The position numbers and the translations under genes were made by a program. From a virus: 64,000 nucleotides of DNA. This document shows positions 20,285 through 29,003 of this stretch, one piece after another. The notes beneath the pieces are model-generated. The model was not told the DNA's origin. It did no database searches and was given only the letters and a program-made list of their open reading frames with translations. Numbering within the stretch: position 1 is the first letter of the stretch; each line of letters starts with the position of its first letter. The stretch spans positions 36,280 to 100,279 of the IMG/VR virus record IMGVR_UViG_3300037517_003820; one strand, given 5' to 3'.

Positions 20285-20608
20285 CTATTCTTTATCTTTA
20301 GTCCACTTATGCCATCCACTGTGTGGCAAATAATTGCCGTTATCGTCTTTACGTTTGGGAAATAAAGTACCACCCTTTTTGTGTTGACCAAAGGCTAAAA
20401 CTGCTCCACAATCAGAGCATCTTAATTCATAATAATCATTTCCATCAACATTTCTAACAACAAATTTAATATTAGTACTACCACACATTCCACACTTGGC
20501 TTCTCCAAAAATTTCTTGGATTAAAGCAAGCTCTTTGAATATTTCTTTTTGTCCGCTGCCTTCTAATTCAAATTGTAATTTATCATTAGCTTTATATAGT
20601 ACTTTCAT
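20285..20608 (-). CDS. Zinc-ribbon phage protein
   Basis: 107 residues. A central four-cysteine ribbon (CGMCGS, then CSDCGA about 25 residues later) sits between an N-terminal beta segment and a basic tail ending HSGWHKWTKDKE. Small ribbon proteins of this kind are common in phage DNA-metabolism regions. DNA or RNA binding is likely but unproven. It starts 3 nt after the stop of the upstream 242-aa gene. A consensus sigma-70 promoter inside that gene (20691-20719) would drive it independently. Confidence 0.6.
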   Translation of the reverse strand: MKVLYKANDKLQFELEGSGQKEIFKELALIQEIFGEAKCGMCGSTNIKFVVRNVDGNDYYELRCSDCGAVLAFGQHKKGGTLFPKRKDDNGNYLPHSGWHKWTKDKE

Positions 20609-20611
20609 AAA

Positions 20612-21340
20612 TTATTTCCATTCGTTAGAGTAGCCTAAAATATCTTGTGGTATACTATCAATATTTTGTTGGTATTTTGATAATAATCTTATTATATCAA
20701 CAGCGCTCTCGTGTGTCAAACTATAAATATTCTTAGTTTCCATATTATTTTGTTCTAATAATTTGACAACATTAATATTTAATCTCTGAGCTAAAACATC
20801 TATGAAATTAATTTGTTGATTACTAATCTTATTTACTGTGTTTTGATCAGGATGATCTTCTATATCTTTTGATAGCTCTTCGGCTGCTACTACTTTGCGT
20901 AATCTTAATGCTCTTCTTAAGGCTCTTCCTTCTGCTCTAGTTTCCGCAACTGCCACTGGATGATTGCGGTATATTTTGTCGCAGTTGCCCCAATAAACGT
21001 CTGCGGAGCCGTCCACAGACACAATATTTAAACCGTTTAAGTCCTGAACGGTTGGATTTAAACAGTACGCTAGAGAGTGTATAACTGTTGCTCTTTTTTC
21101 ATTTTCTGGACTAGGAGATTGAACAACCGAGCTTGTTGACGATATTAATCTACAATTTAGTACAGTTTCGAAAATACGTCTTAAACCATCAGTTGTTGGA
21201 TTACCAGCAATCTTTTCGTCATCCGATAAAAGTCCAAGAACATAATCTGTCCAATCTAAGTCAGCAATAGTTGGAATTTTCTTTTCAACGATATTATCTT
21301 CAGTAGTCTCAATCGTTTCGTTCTTATCTTTTTTAGCCAT
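20612..21340 (-). CDS. Possible ssDNA-annealing or recombination protein
   Basis: 242 residues, ATG with AAAGGA 6 nt upstream. The central segment carries AVAETRAEGRALRRALRL, a pattern frequent in Rad52/Sak/ERF-like annealing proteins (AxTRAxGRALRxAL), preceded by a beta-rich half. The C-terminal third looks like a small helical domain. I read it as a possible single-strand annealing protein on that motif only; it could instead be an unrelated conserved phage protein. The upstream homing-endonuclease ORF overlaps its start by 8 nt, so the two may be translationally coupled. Confidence 0.35.
   Translation of the reverse strand: MAKKDKNETIETTEDNIVEKKIPTIADLDWTDYVLGLLSDDEKIAGNPTTDGLRRIFETVLNCRLISSTSSVVQSPSPENEKRATVIHSLAYCLNPTVQDLNGLNIVSVDGSADVYWGNCDKIYRNHPVAVAETRAEGRALRRALRLRKVVAAEELSKDIEDHPDQNTVNKISNQQINFIDVLAQRLNINVVKLLEQNNMETKNIYSLTHESAVDIIRLLSKYQQNIDSIPQDILGYSNEWK
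20691..20719 (-). promoter_or_regulatory. Consensus sigma-70 promoter inside a gene
   Basis: On the minus strand TTGACA (20714-20719) is followed after exactly 17 nt by TATAAT (20691-20696), a perfect match to both boxes. It lies within the 242-aa gene and would feed the zinc-ribbon gene at 20285-20608. A chance match is possible, but uncommon for a double-perfect site. Confidence 0.5.
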
Positions 21341-22145
21341 TGGTGTCCTTTATAGTAAATTTCTGTTGCCCAGAAATAAGGTTGGAATGATTTGTTTTTA
21401 TAATTTGGACTATTTGATCATAAATTAAGAAGGCGCGAGCATCAGAATAATCTTTGGTTTGTATGATCCTCAATAAATTCCATCCTTTACCAATTATTAG
21501 TCCTTCTTTTTTATTATCGTAATTTTTATTTCTTTTTAATGATTCTTGGCCCCAAACAGGGGTGAAGTGAGACGGACCATCGACCTCTATCGCTAGGTTT
21601 ATACTAGGAACGAACAGATCAATCTGCAACCTCGTATTCACCAGAGTTTGTTCTTTATGAAATTCTACTTTATATCCGTCGTTTAATAGTCTTTTATGTA
21701 GATATTTTTCTAGTTTTGATCCCACTTTACTAGTGGCTCTGACCGCGGTATTAGCAGATTTAAGGATGTTCTCTTTTGTATTATCGTCTAAGTTTTCCCA
21801 ATTTTGTTTAGCTTGAAGTTTTCTTTTTTGTATTTCATCATCTTCTAGATTTTCCCATGCATTCAATACGCCCATACCTATCTTTTGTTTTGTGTCTTGA
21901 GATCTTTCTTTACCTTTTGTCGGATGTGAGTGTTTACCAGTTTTTAGAGCATTTTTTTGAGCTTCGCTTTTATCTCGTATTTTAATATTTAATTTTTTAG
22001 CATCCCTCCTTATTCTATTAGCGTACGTATCATACATAACAGCTATATCTGCAAAACTTTTTCCCTGTTCAGAATATAGGGACAGAATTAAGTCTTTTTT
22101 GTCTTGGTCAGACAAATTATCATAAGATGTGTTGTATTTTTTCAT
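21333..22145 (-). CDS. Vsr-like (EDxHD-type) homing endonuclease with NUMOD3
   Basis: 270 residues. The N-terminus (about 1-60) looks like a helix-turn-helix. Residues 70-95 contain SHPTKGKERSQDTKQKIGMG, typical of NUMOD3 DNA-binding modules of homing endonucleases, followed by basic helical repeats (NAWENL, QNWENL). The C-terminal domain has LQIDLFVPSINLAIEVDG then SHFTPVWGQ and a closing GWNLLRI, the layout of very-short-patch-repair-like nucleases as in I-Bth0305I. It is a free-standing gene, not inside an intron. The start has GGAG 10 nt upstream. It lies between the glycan island and the 242-aa gene and is probably a mobile insertion. Confidence 0.75.
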   Translation of the reverse strand: MKKYNTSYDNLSDQDKKDLILSLYSEQGKSFADIAVMYDTYANRIRRDAKKLNIKIRDKSEAQKNALKTGKHSHPTKGKERSQDTKQKIGMGVLNAWENLEDDEIQKRKLQAKQNWENLDDNTKENILKSANTAVRATSKVGSKLEKYLHKRLLNDGYKVEFHKEQTLVNTRLQIDLFVPSINLAIEVDGPSHFTPVWGQESLKRNKNYDNKKEGLIIGKGWNLLRIIQTKDYSDARAFLIYDQIVQIIKTNHSNLISGQQKFTIKDTNG

Positions 22146-22578
22146 AATCGAAATGCTCCATAATATCTAATGGTTTTTTCCAACATATTTCATATATATC
22201 ATATAGGTATTTGTTTGTTGTTACAAAATCCAACTTATTATCATAAATTTTTGACCATTCGCTATAAAAATTTTCTCTATTTTTAATCCAAGGCATATCA
22301 TTACAATATAGTACCTTTTTATCAATATTTGTAAAGTTTTTGCTAACTATAATTCCTATAAGATCGAACAGCCATAAATCTCCACTAAAAAATTTTGCAT
22401 GACTTAGATGAAGAATTGGTATGTTATATGTTATGATTTTATCACAAGTACTATTAAATATTACTATATTTTTATAGGGATTATTTTTTATCAATAGAGA
22501 AATTTGCTTTAATATACTATCATAATAGTCTGTATTCTCTATCGTTGTAAGAAGAAAACCTAGGTTATTTTTTATCAC
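22120..22578 (-). CDS. Conserved phage protein in glycan island
   Basis: 152 residues, unknown family. It reads as an alpha/beta fold: an N-terminal GFLLTTIENTDYYDSIL, a central strand NIVIFNS, then ILHLSHAKFFSGDLWLFDLIG and a CWKKPLDIMEHF close. The pattern resembles the Rossmann-like N-terminal half of a GT-B glycosyltransferase without its sugar-nucleotide half. It overlaps its upstream neighbour by 14 nt, and the homing endonuclease overlaps its end by 26 nt. As the last gene of the island it probably acts with the neighbouring transferases. Confidence 0.5.
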   Translation of the reverse strand: MIKNNLGFLLTTIENTDYYDSILKQISLLIKNNPYKNIVIFNSTCDKIITYNIPILHLSHAKFFSGDLWLFDLIGIIVSKNFTNIDKKVLYCNDMPWIKNRENFYSEWSKIYDNKLDFVTTNKYLYDIYEICWKKPLDIMEHFDYEKIQHIL

Positions 22579-23281
22579 TTAACAACACCTTTAAAAAATT
22601 AGAATACGATTGAAAATTTTTGCTGCTCTTAAATTTTTTGGGTTCTAATGACACAAGATCTTCCACTGTCAAAACTTTTGATCCACATGCCCAAGCTTCC
22701 GGAACATAGTCTTCTTCCAGTGCTAAATAGTATTCTGATTGTTGCAACAAAGACGCTTTATCTTTTTCGAGAAGCAATCCAAGGTTTTGTGGATGAATAA
22801 TATTTTTATTGTTAAATAGTTTAATTGGAAGATTCGAAACGGGATAAAGGAATTGGTTTAATTCCATTGGTATAGACTCCATAGAGTCTAAGAAACTTAT
22901 GATCTGATAATTCTTTTGCACAGAACTATCTATATAAAAAATTTCATTATTCACTAATTTTGGTATAGATATAATTTTGTTTTTGGATTCACTTTTTTCT
23001 TTTTGTATTACTGCTATGATATTTTTATTATAGGGTATATTTGAATGTGTATCATTGTATATAAAAATATTTACATCTTTACTAAATTCTAAAATAAATT
23101 GATTGATTTCATTATTTAGTAACGAAGCAATAAAAATACAATCTGTAAATTGATATTTATAGTATATTTTATATAGTTGATTATCAATATTTGTAACTAA
23201 TTTAGAACAAAAATCTAGTGACGATAAAGCTATGTTATTAATAAACTTATCATTCTTTTGTTGTACTAGTAGTTTTATCAT
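22565..23281 (-). CDS. Glycosyltransferase-like protein
   Basis: 238 residues. The C-terminal half has ALEEDYVPEAWACGSKVLTVEDL, which matches the GT-B acceptor/donor-site pattern (E-x-AxACGxPVxT) of family 4-like glycosyltransferases. The N-terminal half shows alternating strands and helices typical of a Rossmann domain. It is short for the family (usual length about 350). It overlaps both neighbours by a few bases in a single operon. The substrate cannot be told from sequence. Confidence 0.45.
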   Translation of the reverse strand: MIKLLVQQKNDKFINNIALSSLDFCSKLVTNIDNQLYKIYYKYQFTDCIFIASLLNNEINQFILEFSKDVNIFIYNDTHSNIPYNKNIIAVIQKEKSESKNKIISIPKLVNNEIFYIDSSVQKNYQIISFLDSMESIPMELNQFLYPVSNLPIKLFNNKNIIHPQNLGLLLEKDKASLLQQSEYYLALEEDYVPEAWACGSKVLTVEDLVSLEPKKFKSSKNFQSYSNFLKVLLSDKK

Positions 23282-23946
23282 ATAAATACTTTAGCCTTGC
23301 TTAGATCTTTAGAATTATTTATTTTCATAACGTTATTTTTATTAAGATATATTTTTTCAAACTTGATATTATTCTGTAGTAGAAAATTTATGGTTTCGAA
23401 CAGATACATTTGATCGAACATTCCCGTGTCTTGATTTACTAAAATATCAATTGCTTCACTATTTAAATAAACAATCTCGGCCCAGGGTTGTTCCATATCA
23501 AAAAATAGATACTCCAAGTTATTGGATATAGAAGAACCCACAGAAAAATTATGTTTAGGTTTATTTAGCATAAAAATTTTAGAATTATCTTGCAAATATG
23601 ACTTGTGAATAGTCCCGTCTTTAAGTAAAAGTCCACTCGTAAATATTAATAAATTATTAGGTCTGTGTTTCTTAATATATAGAAGTAGATTATTGGCCTG
23701 ATTAGTTAGTTCATATTTTTCGTTGATTAGATACTTTAAACTTCTATACCTATATAATTTAGACATAATATTTTCTGAATCAAATCCAATATTTATTGTA
23801 ATAGATGCATTTCTAGATATTTTTTGAGCCTGCATAACTTGGTATTCTATAATACTTAGATTTTTTCTTAATGGAAGTAAACATTTGGAACCAACAGATT
23901 TCATCCCTTTTGTTATTTCTGGCGTAATAATAAGAATATCAATCAT
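23278..23946 (-). CDS. Sugar nucleotidyltransferase-like protein
   Basis: 222 residues. The N-terminus reads IITPEITKGMKSVGSKCLLPL followed by LSIIEYQVMQAQKI. It resembles the nucleotide-binding signature of sugar-1-phosphate nucleotidyltransferases (GxGxRM...PKxLLP then IxxQ), but the glycine-rich loop is degenerate. Later FDMEQPWAEIVYL and the C-terminal NNVMKINNSKDLSKA also fit this fold (the end of such enzymes often reads W-DI-T-DL-A). It may supply an activated sugar or phosphosugar to the neighbouring transferases. The weak loop leaves open that it is a glycosyltransferase-A-like relative. Confidence 0.5.
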   Translation of the reverse strand: MIDILIITPEITKGMKSVGSKCLLPLRKNLSIIEYQVMQAQKISRNASITINIGFDSENIMSKLYRYRSLKYLINEKYELTNQANNLLLYIKKHRPNNLLIFTSGLLLKDGTIHKSYLQDNSKIFMLNKPKHNFSVGSSISNNLEYLFFDMEQPWAEIVYLNSEAIDILVNQDTGMFDQMYLFETINFLLQNNIKFEKIYLNKNNVMKINNSKDLSKAKVFI

Positions 23947-24667
23947 AATTTATAGTTAATACATTAGGACTATTTTCTATTAAATAATCATTTTTAGATG
24001 ATAAGTTTATATAGTTATTCATATTAATAAATATACCATAAAACTGAGAGTCTATAGATGAACACTTATAATAGTGAGCTGGTTTTTGTTCTACATTAAT
24101 TATATAGTTAATATTTTGAATACTATCATTTTCTACAACTTTAGTTAAACTATCATAATTTAATAACCATATAAGATTACCAACTTTATTTTTATTGGTC
24201 TCCAAAGCAATATGCAAAGATCTTGGCCCAGAAATGTTCTCTAAAAAATTATGTACTTTATAATCTATATCAAATTTTAGATTAGATTTCAATAAGTCAT
24301 ATAGTTTATTACCATCGGCATAACAAATAATAGTTATATATGACGGTTTAATAGATAGTCTATTTATAGAATCTACACATGATTCGAAACTGTCTTCCGT
24401 TTCTACTATTAGTCCAATCGAATATTTTACTATATTTTGTTGTTTAACATATTCTTGCATATCCAAAGAACTTAGTTTATCAATATGCTCATTATATATT
24501 TTTTTACTAAAACCATATCTACAATTATAGTTTTTAATTATATTATATCCCTGATAGGTTTCTATATTTTTATATTCTTGAACAATATTTGGTATATTAA
24601 ATACACATGGTTTATCTGAGGTTGTTGGTTGTGCAAAATAGCAGTCCTTGCATATGGTGTTGATCAT
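23939..24667 (-). CDS. GT-A-like protein with N-terminal Cys cluster
   Basis: 242 residues. The N-terminus has CKDCYFAQ, KPC and later NYNC, four cysteines that could bind a metal and recall a small phage CxxCxFA...C module. From about residue 85 it reads like a family 2 glycosyltransferase start (KYSIGLIVETEDSFESCVDSI, then a strand ITIICYADG). The expected DxD is not clear; LLNYDSL occupies about its place. Function is uncertain. It overlaps its neighbours by 4-8 nt in the operon. Confidence 0.45.
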   Translation of the reverse strand: MINTICKDCYFAQPTTSDKPCVFNIPNIVQEYKNIETYQGYNIIKNYNCRYGFSKKIYNEHIDKLSSLDMQEYVKQQNIVKYSIGLIVETEDSFESCVDSINRLSIKPSYITIICYADGNKLYDLLKSNLKFDIDYKVHNFLENISGPRSLHIALETNKNKVGNLIWLLNYDSLTKVVENDSIQNINYIINVEQKPAHYYKCSSIDSQFYGIFINMNNYINLSSKNDYLIENSPNVLTINYD

Positions 24668-25071
24668 AGTTCTTTTCTCTCGAAAACGATGGTTATAAAA
24701 GTGTTGGTAATATCTAAATCGATCATATCAAATAATGCAAAATCCATAAAAGTATATAATGATTCGACTGAAATAAGGCTCTGCTTATTTGCAAAGAAAT
24801 TGAGAAAACTATCATTGGATATAGCGCTCTTTATGTATTGTTGAGCTATGCTTTTGGCATTGCTTATAATGATACTCAACCTACCACTCTGTCTAAGTTT
24901 CTCCAAAAGAATCCTAATAATAACCTGATGATCGCTTTCTTTAAGATATTCTAATATATCTATTGTTATAGAATCACAAGAATGATTAACTATAGAATTT
25001 AGATTATTTATATGTACATGAGAACCGTCTTCTTTTGATGGATCTATCACTATGGTTATATTACGTTTCAT
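24664..25071 (-). CDS. Truncated methyltransferase-like protein
   Basis: 135 residues. The middle, ILEYLKESDHQVIIRILLEKLRQSGRLSIII, follows the pattern of the post-motif region of class I SAM methyltransferases (LEHL...L..VLKPGGRL), and the C-terminal strands fit the rest of that half. The N-terminal glycine-rich SAM loop is missing, so it is probably not an independent methyltransferase. It may work as a subunit, or be a remnant. Overlaps both neighbours. Confidence 0.4.
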   Translation of the reverse strand: MKRNITIVIDPSKEDGSHVHINNLNSIVNHSCDSITIDILEYLKESDHQVIIRILLEKLRQSGRLSIIISNAKSIAQQYIKSAISNDSFLNFFANKQSLISVESLYTFMDFALFDMIDLDITNTFITIVFERKEL

Positions 25072-25915
25072 ATTTAAATACTCTTTGTGAAATTTTAGAA
25101 TATAAATCTGTCATATTACTATAAAATGTGTTTAATGAATAATGTTCTGTTATATAATTTTTACTTGATTCTATTATGTGTTGTAAATTATCCCAATTAT
25201 TAAGAGTATTATTAATATCATTAATAATAGAATTATAATTATCTATATAGGATATATTAGATATATTTTTATCTATTAGTAAAGATGATGAGAACACCCA
25301 TGTTCCGCAAGATGCGCTTAGAATTGTATCATATATATTATGAGGGCTAATACAAATCTTATAAAAAGATATGTTTTTAATTGGATCACTATTACTATTC
25401 GTAATCAGATCACAATTAATGTAATTATTTATATGTTGGTATAATCTATTGATTCCATCATTATTTTCAAAATTTAAAATACATACGTTTTTTTCTTTAG
25501 ATACTATATCCGATTTTGGAACACCATAAGACATAGTGAGAGTTTCGTTTGTGTCTGGTAGCGCCCAAAGAGATCTTATCTTATCGTTAAAAAATACCCT
25601 ATAAGTATTATCTAGTTTTTTATGTAGTATAATACGATCTTCTTTTTTAAGATGTGTCGGTGGACTATCCATAAACAATATGAGCGTGTTAACATGGTAT
25701 GCCAATGATAACTTATTTATTATTTGAGAATAATTTAGAGGATTATCAGCGATAATAAAAGAAAATGGTTGATTTGCTTCATAAATAAAGTTGGCATCCC
25801 TATGCTGCTCCAGAATATTGGAAAATAAATTCTTATTTCCAAGATAGTAAACAGTACTGTGTTTTCTGTTTAATGTATTGACAATAATATTTGTGATATC
25901 TAAATTATTGAGCAT
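25061..25915 (-). CDS. Glycosyltransferase-like protein (GT-B fold)
   Basis: 284 residues. It has an alternating strand/helix pattern with a short central strand pair (VCILNFENND) and the C-terminal arrangement DTILSASCGTWVFSSSLLID, which sits where GT4 enzymes carry the E-x-xACG.P donor loop; the glutamate is not conserved. The last 60 residues are helical (NYITEHYSLNTFYSNMTDLYSKI), as in GT4 C-termini. It overlaps the preceding GT-like gene by 11 nt. Probably part of the same modification pathway; sugar unknown. Confidence 0.4.
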   Translation of the reverse strand: MLNNLDITNIIVNTLNRKHSTVYYLGNKNLFSNILEQHRDANFIYEANQPFSFIIADNPLNYSQIINKLSLAYHVNTLILFMDSPPTHLKKEDRIILHKKLDNTYRVFFNDKIRSLWALPDTNETLTMSYGVPKSDIVSKEKNVCILNFENNDGINRLYQHINNYINCDLITNSNSDPIKNISFYKICISPHNIYDTILSASCGTWVFSSSLLIDKNISNISYIDNYNSIINDINNTLNNWDNLQHIIESSKNYITEHYSLNTFYSNMTDLYSKISQRVFKYET

Positions 25916-26879
25916 GAGTTTCTAGTATTTCTTGAATATTATCTTTGGGAATTATATTAGTATATGCAATATCTTTTATATTAGAATCGTTTAAGCTAGA
26001 TACACTTCCGTTCTTATTAAGATCAAGTTGATTCCACCAAATATGATTATTAACAGATATATTAATGATGGGTCTATTCAACTTATTAGCAAATGGCGTT
26101 TGAATATTATCGCTTAATGAAAGAAAAATATCTCCAGTATTATGTGCTGTGATTACATTAGAAATAGTATTATCTATTGGAACAATAACTATATTAGTAA
26201 TACTATAATTAATTTCAAATAAATTATACATATCTTTTATATATTTATTATATGTCTCTAGCGTTTGCTGAGATATATTACATATATACAAAATTAAACA
26301 AGTATTACTATTGTCCTCGAAAGTTTTTATGAAATTGATAATAACATCTTTAACAATATATTCTGGTAAATTATCAATAATAGTATAATATTTTTTATAT
26401 TTTGAATATATTCCTAAGTTATATTTACCTATATTATTTTGTGAATAAAATCTATGATTTATTGTATATGTTAGTTCTTTTTTATTTTTAATATCAATAT
26501 TATCTAGTATGAATTTAGTAGTATTATTACTATACAAATAATTTATTTTTTCATCTAATATAGCATATTTTTGTTTTTGCTCATAAGATGGCATTATATT
26601 ATGTGTTATTGGCCAAAATATATGATATGGTATTTTTGATGTGTAACAGTAATTCAAAATCGAGACATTCTGTATAATAACATCAAATGAATTTATCTGT
26701 TTATTTTCTGTTATTTCTAATATATCTGTAAATTTTTTATCTTTTATTGTTTTTGTTCCATCGAATACTGGTCTACTAACTACATCTAATCCCATATCAT
26801 ATAAATTACATAGTAAATTTATAGATTCGTATCCTATACTATTTGATAATCTATATGGTGCAATATATAATATTTTCAT
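25905..26879 (-). CDS. Glycosyltransferase-like protein (GT4-type)
   Basis: 324 residues. It begins MKILYIAPYRLSNSIGYESIN, a typical family 4 start (KILxxxPxxxxxxG) that binds the acceptor side. The Rossmann strands continue, and near the C-terminus GDIFLSLSDNIQTPFANKLNRPII fits the donor-site segment, although the usual EGxG is replaced. It is AT-rich like the island around it. The start overlaps the upstream 550-aa gene by 4 nt (ATGA). Likely role: glycan transfer to a virion protein or another phage product. Confidence 0.5.
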   Translation of the reverse strand: MKILYIAPYRLSNSIGYESINLLCNLYDMGLDVVSRPVFDGTKTIKDKKFTDILEITENKQINSFDVIIQNVSILNYCYTSKIPYHIFWPITHNIMPSYEQKQKYAILDEKINYLYSNNTTKFILDNIDIKNKKELTYTINHRFYSQNNIGKYNLGIYSKYKKYYTIIDNLPEYIVKDVIINFIKTFEDNSNTCLILYICNISQQTLETYNKYIKDMYNLFEINYSITNIVIVPIDNTISNVITAHNTGDIFLSLSDNIQTPFANKLNRPIINISVNNHIWWNQLDLNKNGSVSSLNDSNIKDIAYTNIIPKDNIQEILETHAQ

Positions 26880-28528
26880 GTGTTATTTTTTAGATGTGCG
26901 TATTGAATAAAGTCTTCTTCGAATTTATGATTTGTTTTTCTTATATCTTCGGATCTATTATTGTTATCTATCATAACATTTATATAATCATATATATTAT
27001 TAATATCATATGCGGATATTTGGGTTGGAGAATTATAGCTAAATCCATAATCAGCGTTTTGTAGCATATTCAAAAATTTAAATGAAGATAATAAATCTGC
27101 ATTTCTTACATAATTATTACAAAGATTTGCTAATACGCTAAAATTATTTTTATTACCATCCGACTGGGTTTTATCGGCTTTATTTAAGATAGTTAATGGT
27201 ACGTTCCAGTCTGCTCTATATTCCAGATTATCAAAATAGTTTTCCCATACTTTGGATATATCATCCCAATTATAATATTTTTCTGTTAGTTGTCTTATTT
27301 TTAATCTTTCTGTATTTCTAATCGGTATTGGTTTGGCTATTTGCTTGAGTATAATACCAATTAGATCTTTGTTATTTGGATATACACGAATTGCTTTTGT
27401 TTCTAACTCTTTGAAATAAGAACTAGGATTAACTTTGAACGCCTGTAATTTTTCTATAATGTCAACCATTGCACTATAATCTACGGTAGCAATAGGTATC
27501 CCACACGCGCCTGCTTCAACTTGTGGCATACCAAAACCTTCACAAATAGCATATTGTACATAAAGATCAAACAGATTGTATATTTCACTTAATTGAGTAT
27601 CTGAAACACCATTTGATACAGATGGAAACTGACAGGTTTTATTTAGGCATTTTGAACACACTTTTAATGGACCACTAAAAACACAAGCCTCAGTATTCTG
27701 ACAAGTTTTGCATAGATATGTAAATAGGACATGGTTGGATACTTGGTATTGGCTAAGTAATTCCGGTATATCCCAGCCCATGTCCGGATATGTGGTATGT
27801 AGATATAGGTAAATTTTTTGATTAGTATTTTGTATTTCGGGCAAGGAGATTATCTGTTTAAGACTATATAAGAGTTCTGGTATTAGTTTGCGTTTCTGAT
27901 TTCTCATCACGGAACCAAACACAAAAGCTTCTTGTGGTATATTAAATTTTTGACGTAGTAGATTTTTATCTTTGATAGAAAAAATATTTAAATTTACACC
28001 TGGGCTGGTTGTTGCTATGTACTTAATTTTATTATTAGTTTGTTCTTTTAGAACTTTTGCCCCCCAATCACTATATGTAAAAATGGCATCTGTTGATAGA
28101 AATACGTCTACCCACTCTTCTTGTTGTGGAGCAGAATCTACTGTGGGCATAAGGATATGATGAAAATAAGATCTTAAAGGAGATAAGGTTTGGTAGCCGC
28201 TCATCCAAAAATCTCTTACGTCAACAACAACATCAGGCTTAAAGTCTAATAGAACTTTCTCAAATCTCCACCTTCCAAATTGGTTATCTGTCCTAGACAT
28301 GTATTCCTTATATCTAGGATCATTATCTCTCACAGCATTTGCATAATAAATCCAGTCTATATTTTTATCTCTCGGATCATTGACCATACCATAGGAAGCA
28401 AATTCTGCAACAACGTATTTGTTAGTTTTATGCCATCTGGATAAAATCTCGTAAGCATATTTACCAAAACCAGAATTTATGAAGCTGGCTTCGGAGCACA
28501 TCAATATTTTTAGTTTAGATTTTGCCAT
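26876..28528 (-). CDS. Family 4 glycosyltransferase with embedded Cys-rich insertion
   Basis: 550 residues. The N-terminal domain opens KLKILMCSEASFINSGFGKYAYEIL and the C-terminal domain has the clear donor-site motif ICEGFGMPQVEAGACGIPIATVD, diagnostic of GT4 (EGFGxPxxEAxACGxP). Inserted near residues 273-300 are eight or so cysteines (CKTCQNTEAC, then CSKCLNKTC), probably a zinc module not usual in GT4 enzymes. A region of about 110 residues follows the catalytic part. It is the first gene of the second glycan island. No good Shine-Dalgarno is visible, because the strong hairpin at 28535-28571 ends only 7 nt from the ATG. Confidence 0.75.
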   Translation of the reverse strand: MAKSKLKILMCSEASFINSGFGKYAYEILSRWHKTNKYVVAEFASYGMVNDPRDKNIDWIYYANAVRDNDPRYKEYMSRTDNQFGRWRFEKVLLDFKPDVVVDVRDFWMSGYQTLSPLRSYFHHILMPTVDSAPQQEEWVDVFLSTDAIFTYSDWGAKVLKEQTNNKIKYIATTSPGVNLNIFSIKDKNLLRQKFNIPQEAFVFGSVMRNQKRKLIPELLYSLKQIISLPEIQNTNQKIYLYLHTTYPDMGWDIPELLSQYQVSNHVLFTYLCKTCQNTEACVFSGPLKVCSKCLNKTCQFPSVSNGVSDTQLSEIYNLFDLYVQYAICEGFGMPQVEAGACGIPIATVDYSAMVDIIEKLQAFKVNPSSYFKELETKAIRVYPNNKDLIGIILKQIAKPIPIRNTERLKIRQLTEKYYNWDDISKVWENYFDNLEYRADWNVPLTILNKADKTQSDGNKNNFSVLANLCNNYVRNADLLSSFKFLNMLQNADYGFSYNSPTQISAYDINNIYDYINVMIDNNNRSEDIRKTNHKFEEDFIQYAHLKNNT

Positions 28529-28534
28529 TATATA

Positions 28535-28571
28535 ATAGAATAAGGGGGATGTTTCACCCCCAATATTCTAT
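28535..28571 (-). terminator. Strong hairpin between ssb and GT gene
   Basis: An 8-bp outer stem (28535-28542 with 28564-28571) encloses a small internal loop and a GGGGG/CCCCC stem (28544-28548 with 28557-28561) with a short loop. On the minus strand it follows the ssb stop by about 20 nt. The downstream tract is only moderately T-rich (TTATTCTATT), so it may be a partial terminator, an mRNA 3'-end stabiliser, or a control element for the next gene. Confidence 0.6.
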
Positions 28572-28593
28572 ATTCATTCCTCTTTGAGTATTG

Positions 28594-28968
28594 TCAGAAA
28601 GCAACCGATTCTGATTCTTCTGCCTTTGATCTACTAAGCTTAGTGATCTTCGAAAAGTTATTAACTCTAACTTTTAGACTACTATGCTTAACTCCATCTT
28701 TTTCCCATGTGTCATTTCTAAGAGATCCTTCTACCATAACCAAATCTCCCTTTTTAAGGGATTCGGCAATAGTTTCTGCTCCGCTGTCCCATGCTTCGCA
28801 GTTAATGAAAGATGTAATTCTGTCTTTTTCTCCATTAGACTTTACATAGTCTCTATTAACAGCAATAGTAAAGTTTACTACGCTAGTTTGTTTTCCGTTT
28901 GGATTAACAACTCTTAGCTCAGGATCTCGTGCAAGATTACCCTTCAACAATGTGATATTCATTTTCAA
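28594..28968 (-). CDS. ssb: Single-stranded DNA-binding protein
   Basis: 124 residues. It has the bacterial OB-fold SSB pattern: an N-terminal MNITLLKGNLARDPELR, then SVVNFTIAVNRDY, INCEAWDSGAETIAESLKKGDLVMVEGSL and a closing VRVNNFSKI. The tail ends in an acidic-hydrophobic tip (EESESVAF) like the protein-interaction tip of cellular SSBs, although it is shortened. It coats ssDNA at the fork and should recruit the adjacent polymerase parts. ATG with AGGAG 8 nt upstream, a consensus promoter 35 nt upstream, and a hairpin downstream make it a likely separate transcription unit. Confidence 0.93.
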   Translation of the reverse strand: MKMNITLLKGNLARDPELRVVNPNGKQTSVVNFTIAVNRDYVKSNGEKDRITSFINCEAWDSGAETIAESLKKGDLVMVEGSLRNDTWEKDGVKHSSLKVRVNNFSKITKLSRSKAEESESVAF

Positions 28969-29003
28969 AACTCCTAAAAGTAAAAACGCTACAACTATAT
29001 AAC

